64,000 nt of DNA from Flavobacterium cupriresistens (GCF_020911925.1 NZ_CP087134.1:558001-622000); one strand, 5' to 3'; shown: positions 1 to 8,160, counted from the first letter of the stretch. The notes: a model not told the origin generated them from the sequence alone. Made by a program: numbers and translations.

Positions 1-39
1 AATCTTTTCCAGCTTAAATGGGTGCATTTTTGATTTCAT
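1..39 (-). CDS. Possible 5' end of a gene running off the left edge
   Basis: On the minus strand an ATG at 39 opens a frame that stays open to the window edge (13 codons, beginning MKSKMHPFKLEK). Upstream of it a TTTG and a TAACTTTC lie about 22 bases apart, loosely like a Bacteroidota promoter. The fragment is too short to assign a family, and a chance open frame cannot be excluded. It would be transcribed in the same direction as the aromatic operon, beyond that operon's terminators. Confidence 0.3.
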   Translation of the reverse strand, partial: MKSKMHPFKLEKI

Positions 40-242
40 GACACGAAAGTTAAGATTGTATATCACTATAGAGGCAAAAAAAATTAAAAAGGTTGGGAAG
101 AAAAATAATTTATTTAAAAAAAGACGGTAAATAAATGCTCTAAACCATATAAGTGATGTAAGTTCATTTAAAAAAATTGGCGAGATAGCTATATCAAAAA
201 ATCTCCCATACTTATCATAAGATGATGCAGATTAAACTTTAA

Positions 243-703
243 TTGTGAAGTGCCACAAATTCATCGTAAACAAAACTTACATTTTCTTACATGAACTCAT
301 ATGGTTAAAAAAAATTAGCAAAACAAAAAATCTCCAACACTTTTATAAAGCGATGGAGATTTAATTTTAGTTGTGAAGTGCTACAAATTCATCATAAACA
401 AAACTTACATTTTCTTACATGAACTCATATGGTTAAAAAAAATTAGCAAAACAAAAAATCTCCAACACTTTTATAAAGGGATGGAGATTTAATTTTAGTT
501 GTGAAGCGCTACAAATTCATCGTAAACAAAACTTACATTTTCTTACATGAACTCATATGGTTAAAAAAAATTAGCAAAACAAAAAATCTCCAACACTTTT
601 ATAAAGCGATGGAGATTTAATTTTAGTTGTGAAGTGCTACAAATTCATCATAAACAAAACTTACATTTTCTTACATGAACTTATATGGTTTTAAAAAAAA
701 TTA
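243..703. repeat. Tandem array of 128-bp units, three full copies and one partial
   Basis: Units begin at 243, 371, 499 and 627, each starting TTGTGAAGYGC, and are nearly identical. The last is cut off at the stop codon of the DAHP synthase gene. A degenerate half-unit (about 197-242) precedes the array. Each full unit holds a hairpin with AAATCTCCA/TGGAGATTT arms and a TGAACTCATATGG segment. No open frame runs through the units. The rest of 1-242 shows nothing recognisable apart from the possible partial gene at the edge. Confidence 0.9.
328..618 (-). terminator. Three tandem intrinsic terminators after the aromatic operon
   Basis: Identical hairpins lie at 584-618, 456-490 and 328-362, one per 128-bp unit. 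On the minus strand each reads as a 9-bp stem (AAATCTCCA with TGGAGATTT), with a second small CTTT/AAAG helix inside the loop, followed by a T-rich tract (TTTTTTGTTTT). They lie directly downstream of the last gene of the operon, so they probably end its transcript. A fourth, decayed version is at about 201-232. Confidence 0.7.
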
Positions 704-1783
704 AGCATTGAAAACTTTTTCCTGGTGACCAATACTTTCCTGGTGAATCGCTTTAAACATTCTTAAAACGAACTCTTCTGTAAGTCCTTTTTTCTCTCCT
801 TCCAGTATCATTTTCCCTAAAATTTCATTCCAACGATTGTTTTGAAGAATCGCAACGTTCGCTTCTTTTTTCACCTGACCAATTTCGTCTGCTACTTTCA
901 TACGTTTTCCTAATAACTCTAATAAGTTAGCATCTAAAACGTCGATGTTTGCTCTTAATTTAGTCATTTTTTGGCTGTACTCATCTGTAGTATCATCTGT
1001 TTTTCTGATCGTCAAATCTTTAATGATTTGTTTCAAAGCGTCCGGAGTAACTTGTTGCGCAGCATCAGACCAAGCGTTGTCCGGATCGTAGTGCGTTTCG
1101 ATAATCATACCGTCGTAGTTCAAATCTAAAGCTTCCTGTGTTACTTCAAAAATCATTTTACGATCTCCAGTAATGTGAGATGGATCGATGATTAAAGGTA
1201 AATCAGGGAATTTATTTTGCAATTCGATTGCAATCTGCCATTCCGGAATATTTCTGTATTTTGTTTTTTCGTAAGTAGAGAAACCTCTGTGAATAACCCC
1301 TAATTTTTCAATTCCGGCCATATGCAAACGCTCAACACCACCTAACCATAAAGCTAAATCCGGGTTTACAGGGTTTTTCACCAAAACAATTTTATCAGTA
1401 CCTTTTAAAGTGTCAGCAATTTCCTGAACTGCAAAAGGATTTGCAGTTGTACGGGCTCCAACCCATAAAACATCAATATCATGCTCTAAAGCCAATTTAC
1501 AGTGTGCTGCAGTTGCTACCTCAGTTCCCATAAGTAAACCAGTTTCTGCTTTGGCTTTTTGTAACCATTTCAATCCAATTTCACCTACACCTTCAAATCC
1601 TCCCGGACGCGTTCTTGGTTTCCAGATTCCGGCTCTGAATACACTTACTTTAGAATCTTTTAATTCACGCGCAATTTTCAATACCTGATCTTCCGTTTCT
1701 GCACTACATGGTCCAGCTATCACAAGTGGGTGATTTAAATTGAAATCTTCTAACCACTTTCTCATTTCTTTTTTATTTTCCAT
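701..1783 (-). CDS. Bifunctional DAHP synthase / chorismate mutase
   Basis: This 360-residue protein joins two steps of aromatic biosynthesis. The N-terminal 260 residues are a type Ibeta (KDO8P-synthase-like) DAHP synthase, which condenses phosphoenolpyruvate and erythrose 4-phosphate; GPCSAE (24-29), KPRTRPGGFEG (55 onward) and IDPSHITGDR are visible. Residues from about 268 form an AroQ-type chorismate mutase helix bundle (LRANIDVLD, LLGKRM, ADEIGQVKK). It is the last gene of the operon, 13 bases after tyrA, and supplies the only chorismate mutase domain seen here, so both prephenate branches encoded upstream depend on it. Expression is probably governed by the Phe attenuator at the operon head. 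The fused architecture is common in Bacteroidota, and the call is secure. Confidence 0.95.
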   Translation of the reverse strand: MENKKEMRKWLEDFNLNHPLVIAGPCSAETEDQVLKIARELKDSKVSVFRAGIWKPRTRPGGFEGVGEIGLKWLQKAKAETGLLMGTEVATAAHCKLALEHDIDVLWVGARTTANPFAVQEIADTLKGTDKIVLVKNPVNPDLALWLGGVERLHMAGIEKLGVIHRGFSTYEKTKYRNIPEWQIAIELQNKFPDLPLIIDPSHITGDRKMIFEVTQEALDLNYDGMIIETHYDPDNAWSDAAQQVTPDALKQIIKDLTIRKTDDTTDEYSQKMTKLRANIDVLDANLLELLGKRMKVADEIGQVKKEANVAILQNNRWNEILGKMILEGEKKGLTEEFVLRMFKAIHQESIGHQEKVFNA

Positions 1784-1796
1784 CTTTTTTTTTAGT

Positions 1797-2654
1797 TTAT
1801 TTTTTAATAGTAATTCCGTTTAATATCTCTTTAATTTTATTTACACTTTCCATTTCTTCAAAAATGGCATTATAATTATCATCTGCTAATAAATCTTTAA
1901 ACTGAGTCAGATTCGCAATATATCCTTCTAAGGTTTCAATCACATACTCTTTGTTTTGTTTAAAAATTGGTGTCCACATAGCCGGTGAACTTTTGGCCAA
2001 ACGAACGGTACTTTCGAATCCACTTCCCGCCATATCAAAAATATCCTGTTCGTCTTTTTCTTTATTCATTACCGTTTTCCCTAGCATAAACGAACTAATG
2101 TGCGACAAATGCGAAACGTAAGCGATGTGTTTGTCGTGCGAAATCGGGTCCATATATCGAATCCGCATTCCGATTTCTGCAAAAAGTTGCAATGCCTTTT
2201 CCTGCAATTTGAAAGTAGTTTTCTCTACTTCACAAATAATATTCGTTTTCCCTTGAAACAGTCCTTTTATTGCTGCCGATGGTCCCGAAAATTCTGTTCC
2301 TGCAATCGGGTGGGTAGCAATAAAGTTCCTTCTTTTGGGATGATTTGTTACGGCATCGCAAATTGGTTTTTTGGTAGAACCTACTTCAAAAACAATCGTT
2401 TTCTCTCCAACCAAATCCAGCACTTTCGGCAAAATCGTCAGTGCAACATCTACCGGAACCGAAACGATTACAAAATCGGCTTCACAAAGATCTTCCAACT
2501 TCCCTACCTGATCAATAACCCCTAAATCAATTGCTTCCTGCAAGTGTTCTTCGTTATTGTCAATTCCAAAAATAGTTGCCTTCGAATGTTTCTCTTTGAT
2601 GTCTAACACCATCGAGCCTCCTATTAACCCTATTCCTATTACGTATACTTTCAT
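1797..2654 (-). CDS. tyrA: Prephenate dehydrogenase
   Basis: This 285-residue cytoplasmic enzyme oxidatively decarboxylates prephenate to 4-hydroxyphenylpyruvate on the way to tyrosine. It opens with a Rossmann NAD-binding loop (GIGLIGGS, residues 7-14). It also shows the family's THPIAGTE motif and the all-helical C-terminal dimerisation region with SHLSH. No C-terminal ACT domain is evident, so feedback control by tyrosine through such a domain is not expected. It lies third in the aromatic operon, after a 287-bp gap that holds two palindromic elements, and just before the DAHP synthase/chorismate mutase gene. Confidence 0.94.
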   Translation of the reverse strand: MKVYVIGIGLIGGSMVLDIKEKHSKATIFGIDNNEEHLQEAIDLGVIDQVGKLEDLCEADFVIVSVPVDVALTILPKVLDLVGEKTIVFEVGSTKKPICDAVTNHPKRRNFIATHPIAGTEFSGPSAAIKGLFQGKTNIICEVEKTTFKLQEKALQLFAEIGMRIRYMDPISHDKHIAYVSHLSHISSFMLGKTVMNKEKDEQDIFDMAGSGFESTVRLAKSSPAMWTPIFKQNKEYVIETLEGYIANLTQFKDLLADDNYNAIFEEMESVNKIKEILNGITIKK

Positions 2655-2695
2655 TTTTATTTTTATTTAAAGCTTACTCCTGCTATCCGCTGTAT

Positions 2696-2722
2696 CTTTT
2701 ATGGTGAACCCCACCATAAAAG
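2696..2722. repeat. Perfect 11-bp-stem hairpin inside a structured intergenic element
   Basis: CTTTTATGGTG and CACCATAAAAG flank a five-base loop. The hairpin sits in the stretch 2670-2750 that also contains TGCTATCCGCTGTATC and GGATGCCGCTTCTATCAAGG. The whole looks like a mobile or repeated intergenic element rather than a simple terminator, because no T run follows on the minus (operon) strand. It lies between the aminotransferase gene and tyrA, inside the operon. Confidence 0.7.
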
Positions 2723-2780
2723 GATGCCGCTTCTATCAAGGCTAGGGCTTTTTGTTTTTTCAAGACCTTTTTTCGTGTGT

Positions 2781-2886
2781 TTTGTCATTTCGAGGAACGA
2801 GAAATCACACTAGAAATTCCGTTTTGCTATTTCTACAATTCTTTGTCGAGTTTCGTGTGTGATTTCTCGTTCCTCGAAATGACAAA
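2781..2886. repeat. 30-bp perfect inverted repeat, TGTCATTTCGA family
   Basis: The arms at 2781-2810 and 2857-2886 are exact reverse complements (TTTGTCATTTCGAGGAACGA onward) around a 46-base spacer. Related sequence recurs at about 5420 and 40081. It is the second palindromic element in the aminotransferase-tyrA gap. It is followed toward 2941 by AAAATCTAAAATCT-type simple repeats. Confidence 0.85.
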
Positions 2887-2941
2887 CTGAGTCAAAAATC
2901 TAAAATCTACATTCTAAAATCTAAAATCAGAAATCTCCTCT

Positions 2942-4087
2942 CTAAAATCTATCAATCGCTTCTTGTACTTTTTCTTCTTTCACACACAATGAGAATCTAA
3001 TGTATCCCTCACCATTACTTCCGAAAATAGTTCCGGGTGTGATGAAAATATGTTTCTCGTATAATATCTCGTCAATGAACTTTTCTGCAGATGCAATTCC
3101 TTCCGGCAATTTTGCCCATACAAAAAGTCCAACGCCTTCTGCATACACTTTACAGCCTAATTTTTCTGCCAATTGATTTGTCAATTCACGACGGCGTTTG
3201 TAAATTTTATTTTGTTCTTCAAACCAGGATTTACCACAATTTAAAGCAGCAACCGCTCCTTTTTGAATTCCGTAAAACATACCACTGTCCATGTTACTTT
3301 TGACTTTCAGTACTGCATCAATAACTTCTGCGTTTCCTAAAACCATTCCGACTCTCCAGCCAGCCATGTTGAAAGTTTTACTAAGTGAATTCAATTCCAA
3401 AGCCACTTCTTTTGCCCCTTCTACCTGCAATAAACTCATCGGATTATCATTCAAAACAAAACTATACGGATTGTCATTGACCAATAAAATGTTGTGTTTT
3501 TTAGCAAAAGCAACCAATTTTTCAAATAACGCTAAACTTCCTCTTGCTCCTGTTGGCATGTGTGGATACCCCAACCACATGATTTTTACTTTCGAAAGGT
3601 CTAATTTTTCCAAAGCTTCGAAATCCGGCTCCCAGGCATTTGCTTCTTTCAAATCATAATATACCGGAACAGCTCCAACCAAATTGGTCACCGAAGTATA
3701 GGTCGGATAACCTGGATTCGGAATTAAAACATGATCGCCTTCATTCAAAAAAGCCAGCGAAATATGCATGATTCCTTCTTTTGACCCCATTAACGGCAAA
3801 ATCTCCGTATTCGGATTCACGTCAACACCAAACTGATTCTGATAAAAATCTGCCATCCCTTTTCTCAACTCCGGCAATCCCTGATAACTTTGATAGCCAT
3901 GCGCATGCTCTTCCTGAATGGCCAATTGCACCGCCTCAATAACTGCTTTCGACGGACTCAAATCCGGGCTTCCGATGCCCATATTGATGATAGACTTTCC
4001 TTCAGATTGCAGTTGTCTCACTTCTCTCAATTTGGAAGAGAAGTAGTATTCTTCAACTGTATCTAATCGTTTTGCTGTTGTAATCAT
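2942..4087 (-). CDS. PLP-dependent class I/II aminotransferase (probably aromatic)
   Basis: This 381-residue fold-type I aminotransferase carries the PLP lysine in NSLSKTFNMAGWR (Lys237) and the usual NPGYPTY and NDNPYSF substrate and cofactor segments. Because it lies between pheA and tyrA, the likely job is transamination of phenylpyruvate and 4-hydroxyphenylpyruvate (or prephenate) to the final amino acids. By sequence alone it could also be an aspartate- or LL-DAP-type aminotransferase. It is transcribed with pheA, 95 bases downstream of it; that gap contains an AAATTTGGAATTT-type dispersed repeat. The context makes an aromatic substrate the best guess. Confidence 0.9.
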   Translation of the reverse strand: MITTAKRLDTVEEYYFSSKLREVRQLQSEGKSIINMGIGSPDLSPSKAVIEAVQLAIQEEHAHGYQSYQGLPELRKGMADFYQNQFGVDVNPNTEILPLMGSKEGIMHISLAFLNEGDHVLIPNPGYPTYTSVTNLVGAVPVYYDLKEANAWEPDFEALEKLDLSKVKIMWLGYPHMPTGARGSLALFEKLVAFAKKHNILLVNDNPYSFVLNDNPMSLLQVEGAKEVALELNSLSKTFNMAGWRVGMVLGNAEVIDAVLKVKSNMDSGMFYGIQKGAVAALNCGKSWFEEQNKIYKRRRELTNQLAEKLGCKVYAEGVGLFVWAKLPEGIASAEKFIDEILYEKHIFITPGTIFGSNGEGYIRFSLCVKEEKVQEAIDRF

Positions 4088-4182
4088 GTTTTTTTTGCTT
4101 TATGCTTTAAGCTTTAGACCTTAGCCGTATTAATTAAGATTTGGAATTTGGAATTTCAAAAATTTGGAATTTCCTCCCCTCC

Positions 4183-5010
4183 CTATGGTTTCGTATTCTT
4201 ATATTCTCCTAGCACTTTAAAGTACTCTGCCATTATATTCAGTAACGCTTTTGCTTTGGCAAAATCTTCGTATTTCTCGAAGGTTACATCTACGAAAAAC
4301 GAATATTTCCAAGGAGTTTCAATTTTCGGGAGCGATTGAATTTTTGTTAAATTCAACTGGCAGTCGCTCATTACGTTTAAAACTGCTGCCAAACTTCCTC
4401 TTTTGTGATCCAACTCAAATTTGATTGACGCTCTGTTGATTTCGTTCTCTGGCAAAAATGAATTCTGCTTTTTAATGATCACAAAGCGGGTCATATTATT
4501 TTTGATCGTCTGAATCTCCGGTACCAGAATCGCTAAATCATACATTTCAGAAGCCGTTTTACTCGCAATTGCTGCAATTCCGGTGAGTTGTTTTTCCTGA
4601 ATTCTTCTGGCTGTTTCTGCTGTATCTTTATCTTCAACCAATTTAATATTGGGATATTTTTTCAAGAAATCCATGCATTGCAAAATGGCCATCGGGTGCG
4701 AATGAACTTCTTTTATATCCTCTATTTTCTGCCCTTTCAAAGCCATTAAATTCTGATGAATGCTCAAATAATGCTCTCCAATAATGTGTAAATTATTCTT
4801 ATCAATCAAAGCATAATTAGGAATAATTGGCCCTGCAATAGAGTTTTCAATCGCCATTACGGCCTGATCGGATTTTCCGGAAAGCAGACTATCAATTAAT
4901 TCCTCAAAAGACAAACATTCATCAATAGCCACATTTTCAGAGAAATACTCTTTCACTACCTGATGATGAAAGGAACCTTTTATACCTTGTATTGCAATTT
5001 TCGTTGTCAT
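4183..5010 (-). CDS. pheA: Prephenate dehydratase with ACT domain
   Basis: This 275-residue monofunctional enzyme converts prephenate to phenylpyruvate. Residues 1-180 are the catalytic domain, with the essential Thr-Arg-Phe at 174-176. Residues from about 190 form an ACT domain for phenylalanine feedback (KRGSLAAVL at 203-211). The usual ESRP motif of the ACT domain reads QSLP (225-228). No chorismate mutase domain is attached; that activity is in the last gene of the operon. It is the first structural gene after the leader peptide, and its ATG lies about six bases beyond the T run of an attenuator terminator. The gene is therefore probably controlled both by feedback and by attenuation. Confidence 0.95.
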   Translation of the reverse strand: MTTKIAIQGIKGSFHHQVVKEYFSENVAIDECLSFEELIDSLLSGKSDQAVMAIENSIAGPIIPNYALIDKNNLHIIGEHYLSIHQNLMALKGQKIEDIKEVHSHPMAILQCMDFLKKYPNIKLVEDKDTAETARRIQEKQLTGIAAIASKTASEMYDLAILVPEIQTIKNNMTRFVIIKKQNSFLPENEINRASIKFELDHKRGSLAAVLNVMSDCQLNLTKIQSLPKIETPWKYSFFVDVTFEKYEDFAKAKALLNIMAEYFKVLGEYKNTKP

Positions 5011-5015
5011 ATATT

Positions 5016-5045
5016 CAAAAAAAAATCCTGATTTTCATCAGGATT
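5016..5045 (-). terminator. Attenuator terminator of the phe/tyr operon
   Basis: On the minus strand a 9-bp perfect stem (AATCCTGAT, loop GAAA, ATCAGGATT) runs into a tract of nine T. It stands between the leader peptide and pheA, about six bases from the pheA ATG. The promoter-proximal arm can alternatively pair with AGGATTGT inside the leader ORF. That makes this a conditional terminator and not an end-of-gene one. Confidence 0.88.
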
Positions 5046-5099
5046 GTATATTAGTTTTATTTGTCTTTTACTTTTCTCAAATAACCATAGCACAATCCT
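5040..5099 (-). promoter_or_regulatory. Antiterminator pairing for the pheA attenuator
   Basis: The minus-strand octamer AGGATTGT (5092-5099, within leader codons 20-22) is exactly complementary to ACAATCCT (5040-5047), which overlaps the 5' arm of the terminator. The two structures exclude each other. A ribosome stalled on the upstream Phe codons would leave AGGATTGT free to pair and block termination. A ribosome reaching the leader stop would cover it and let the terminator form. Confidence 0.8.
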
Positions 5100-5157
5100 C
5101 ACTTCTACTAAAGAAGAAATAAAAAGAGTTGCTAAAATAAAAACGGTTATTAGTCAT
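5077..5157 (-). CDS. pheL: Phe/Tyr-rich leader peptide of the aromatic operon
   Basis: A 26-codon ORF starts with ATG at 5157 and ends with TGA at 5077. Six of its residues are Phe and two are Tyr, concentrated in RFYFSNSFYFFFS (residues 5-17); the remainder is SEDCAMVI-like. This is the expected composition of a ribosome-stalling leader for phenylalanine (and perhaps tyrosine) supply. It lies about 20 bases after the predicted transcription start and 32 bases before the attenuator stem, on the same strand as pheA. The symbol is used by analogy with enteric pheL; the peptides are not claimed to be homologous. Confidence 0.85.
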   Translation of the reverse strand: MTNNRFYFSNSFYFFFSRSEDCAMVI

Positions 5158-5186
5158 TTTGTTTGTGTTTTTCAATAAATACTCTG

Positions 5187-5217
5187 CGAATGTATAAATT
5201 ATTTTTACTGCACCAAA
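5187..5217 (-). promoter_or_regulatory. Promoter of the phe/tyr leader and operon
   Basis: On the minus strand TTTG (5214-5217) is followed after exactly 19 bases by TACATTCG (5187-5194), which matches the Bacteroidota -7 consensus TAnnTTTG at all but one base. The transcript would begin near 5180, about 23 bases before the leader ATG. Confidence 0.7.
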
Positions 5218-5584
5218 AAAATTAATACATTTTATGAAACAAAAAGGGATTCCTTAACAAAATTACCCTCTTTTGTACGATAATGTAAAAAATAAGTCTT
5301 AAAATGAGATATAGTTAATTGGTTTTGAGGAAGATTCTGAGTTGCTGAGTTGCTGAGACGCTAAGATTTTACCTAGATTCTGAGATTAAAAGTATCTAAG
5401 TCGGTACGCTTTCTACTTCTTATGTCATTTCTCGACTTCGCTCGAAACGACAAAAGGTGCTCCGTTTCTATTTTTCGCAATTTTGTCATACTAAGGAACG
5501 AAGTATCTTCACGAGATAATCCATCCGCTTTGGTCATCAAATAAGTTGTATTTAAAAACAAGTGAACGGTGTCATTTCCCCACC
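5218..5584. repeat. Gene-free stretch with dispersed repeat fragments
   Basis: No credible gene is seen. At 5339-5367 there is a GAGTTGCTGAGTTGCTGAGA repeat, related to the one before leuS at 56872. At 5420-5454 there is an imperfect palindrome of the TGTCATTTCTCGACTTCGCT family, also found near 40081. A short minus-strand frame at 5373-5588 reads across these repeats and is probably not a gene. Confidence 0.6.
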
Positions 5585-6751
5585 TCAAAACAACCCAACA
5601 ACAGGCTGATTCTTTATTCCGATTTTAGAATAATCAAAACCCATCTTTTGCTGTAATAAAGAAGCATAAACACTTCTAAAATCAATCTTGTGTTTTAAAT
5701 CCCCATTATCGAGATTAGACAAATCCGGATTATCTCCTAAAACGGTTGCTTTATTATTTCCTCCAATAATAAACATTGGCGCCGCAGTTCCGTGATCTGT
5801 ACCATTTCCGTTGTCTTTTACTCTTCTTCCGAATTCAGAAAAAACCACTACGGTAACATTCTGAAGCATTTCAGACTGTTTTAAATCCTGATAAAAACGA
5901 AACAACGCGTCATTCAACTCCGTTAGTTTTCTCTCGTGAATGGCGAGCTGATTATCATGTGTATCAAAACCGTTAAGGGACGTATAATATATTTTCGAAT
6001 TCAAATTTCCTTTGATTAATCTCGCAATCCATTCTAAATTTTTCGCCAATCCGGTTTTAGGATAACTGATTTCCGTTTTAGATTTTGCTAATGCTTTCTG
6101 AATTTCATCAGAACCTTCGGTAACCGAATTGGCAATTTTACAAACAAAATCCAATTGTGGATTATCAGACAGTATTACATTTTCTTCTTTATCTGATTTT
6201 ACTTTAAACCGATTCGGGTCTTTTACTGTAATGGAATTGGGTTCAATTCCTTTTAAAGCCAAATTATCAATAGCATCTAAATTGATTCCGGCTGTTGGCT
6301 CGTGTTCTTTGCATTGTAAATCTAAATATCGTCCCAACCAGCCTTCATTTACATACTTGTTAGAATCTGTTGCTGTCTGCCAAATTTCCTGACTTCTAAA
6401 ATGGGAACGAATAGGTTCCGGATAACCTACATTCTGAATTACTGTTAAATCACCGTTTTGCTGCATCTGGGCAAAATCTTTTAATGCCGGATGAAATGCC
6501 ATTCCCTTATTTTTGCCTACAACGACATCTTTGCTCAAAGCAATTTTGGTTCTGTAATCGTAATACAATGGATTATCGTAAGGAATAAAAGTATTCAACC
6601 CGTCGTTCCCTCCGTTTAACTGAACAAAGACCACACATTGCGCTCCAACAACCAAATTAGACTGCGCTCCATACGCATGTAAAAAATCAGGAAGCAAAAG
6701 CATTCCTCCCGTAAATGTTCCTGTTATCGATAAAAAATTTCTCCTATTCAT
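5585..6751 (-). CDS. DUF1501 family exported protein
   Basis: The 388-residue product begins with a twin-arginine-type signal (NRRNFL followed by a hydrophobic stretch to about residue 27), suggesting export folded through Tat. The body shows the DUF1501 hallmark GGNDGLNTFIPYDNP near residue 47 and a sulfatase/alkaline-phosphatase-like metal region (SEFGRR, GTDHGTAAPMF). The function of the family is not known. The gene follows a DUF1800 gene on the same strand with an 11-base gap, a pairing seen widely in bacteria, so the two products probably work together in the envelope. Confidence 0.9.
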   Translation of the reverse strand: MNRRNFLSITGTFTGGMLLLPDFLHAYGAQSNLVVGAQCVVFVQLNGGNDGLNTFIPYDNPLYYDYRTKIALSKDVVVGKNKGMAFHPALKDFAQMQQNGDLTVIQNVGYPEPIRSHFRSQEIWQTATDSNKYVNEGWLGRYLDLQCKEHEPTAGINLDAIDNLALKGIEPNSITVKDPNRFKVKSDKEENVILSDNPQLDFVCKIANSVTEGSDEIQKALAKSKTEISYPKTGLAKNLEWIARLIKGNLNSKIYYTSLNGFDTHDNQLAIHERKLTELNDALFRFYQDLKQSEMLQNVTVVVFSEFGRRVKDNGNGTDHGTAAPMFIIGGNNKATVLGDNPDLSNLDNGDLKHKIDFRSVYASLLQQKMGFDYSKIGIKNQPVVGLF

Positions 6752-6762
6752 AGCTAAGACTT

Positions 6763-8160
6763 CTAGATTAGTTGATATTCCGGCAATTTTGTTATATAAT
6801 TGAACAATCGGATCACTGCAAAATTGGCGTGTGACTCTTTTGGATCAAAATCATATTTGAGCAAATTCTCCATGTCTTTTTGCACCCCTTCATTTACGGT
6901 AAACAATAATCTGTCAGACAATTCAGAAATGATTGTTTTATTATTTCCATTGGAATCAAAATCAATTTTCACATTGATTTTATCGAATCCTATATTGGTT
7001 TTATCCCCTGTATTGATGATCGTATTTAACGTCTTTCTGGAGACACTTCTACCACTGCAAAGTAAATCTGATGTAGTATTGCGTTGTAAATATATTTGAG
7101 AAGTCAGCCATGAATTTCCTCCGTCCCAACCTTTTACATTAACCTGATTGTATAAATCCATTCCTTGTTGCCTCAGAAAAAGAGCAATCATAGCATTATC
7201 AAAATCTTTAACTTCCAACTCCTCAATCAGCTGCAAAATATAAACTAAGGGGTTTTTGATTTTAGTACCCGGATTTTCTTTGGCATATTCTTCGATAAAA
7301 ATCTTAGTCAACAAAGGTTCGATTTCGAAATTCTTCTTTCGAAAATAATCTCCATAATAAACCACCAATTCTTCTGACGGATTATCATAAACAAACCATT
7401 TCAAAATTTTTCTGGTAATTAGATAAGGAATGCTTTTTTGCTCAAAAATGATATCAACCAGATCATCTGCTTTCCAATTCCCTGTTTTACCGAAATAGGT
7501 TTTCTCGGTATTATCTTCAATAAATTTTCTGTAAACCGCACCGTCTTCACCAAGATTTAATCCGGCCAGAGCACGAGCACCGTTTTTAATATCACTTTCT
7601 GTGTAATTTCCAATTCCGATAGTGAATAATTCTAATAATTCCCGGCTCAGATTTTCGTTAATCTTATCCTTTTTGTTGTCTACATTATCCAGGTATTTGA
7701 CCATCGCATTTGACTTCACGATTTTCTTGGTAAGTTCTTTGAAGTTTCCAAAAGCATTTTCACGCAAAATCATGTTGTGCTGGTAAATCCAATAATTGAC
7801 TTTTACTTTTTGTGAAGTGGATACAAAATGATTGTGCCAGAAACAAACCATATTTTCCCGAAGCGGATATTCTTCTGTTCGCATTTTGTCAATCCACCAT
7901 CTTCGCAGTTCGATTCCGGAATAGATTGCTTTTTTCAGCATCTTCTTTTTTTCTTCAGAATCAGCCTTTTTTATGGATTGTTTTAATTCTTTAAGTTCTG
8001 CAAGTGTTTTAGGATCATCTTCGAGAAATACCGGAAGCTGTTTATCAAACTTTGCTTCATAAGATTTCTTTAGAAATTTTTCTAATCCTAATTGCTCTAT
8101 TTTGCTGGCTTCTTTTCCTGAAAAACCTAATCGTAACGACCAAATATTGCTTTTTTTCAT
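6763..8160 (-). CDS. DUF1800 family protein
   Basis: This 465-residue protein carries the DUF1800 signatures: an N-terminal LGFSGKEAS segment, the ENMVCFWHNHF region near residue 103, and RELLELFTIG followed by TESDI near residue 175. No clear signal peptide is visible at the N-terminus. It is the upstream partner of the DUF1501 gene and almost certainly co-transcribed with it. The biochemical function is undescribed. At 465 residues it is moderately short for a family whose members often exceed 500. Confidence 0.88.
   Translation of the reverse strand: MKKSNIWSLRLGFSGKEASKIEQLGLEKFLKKSYEAKFDKQLPVFLEDDPKTLAELKELKQSIKKADSEEKKKMLKKAIYSGIELRRWWIDKMRTEEYPLRENMVCFWHNHFVSTSQKVKVNYWIYQHNMILRENAFGNFKELTKKIVKSNAMVKYLDNVDNKKDKINENLSRELLELFTIGIGNYTESDIKNGARALAGLNLGEDGAVYRKFIEDNTEKTYFGKTGNWKADDLVDIIFEQKSIPYLITRKILKWFVYDNPSEELVVYYGDYFRKKNFEIEPLLTKIFIEEYAKENPGTKIKNPLVYILQLIEELEVKDFDNAMIALFLRQQGMDLYNQVNVKGWDGGNSWLTSQIYLQRNTTSDLLCSGRSVSRKTLNTIINTGDKTNIGFDKINVKIDFDSNGNNKTIISELSDRLLFTVNEGVQKDMENLLKYDFDPKESHANFAVIRLFNYITKLPEYQLI

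Noticed and set aside
243..703. Possible CRISPR array because of regular repeats
   Set aside because: The repeats are head-to-tail 128-bp units with no unique spacers, and there are no cas genes.
5373..5588. 71-codon minus-strand ORF
   Set aside because: It spans dispersed repeat sequences and has no family-like features.
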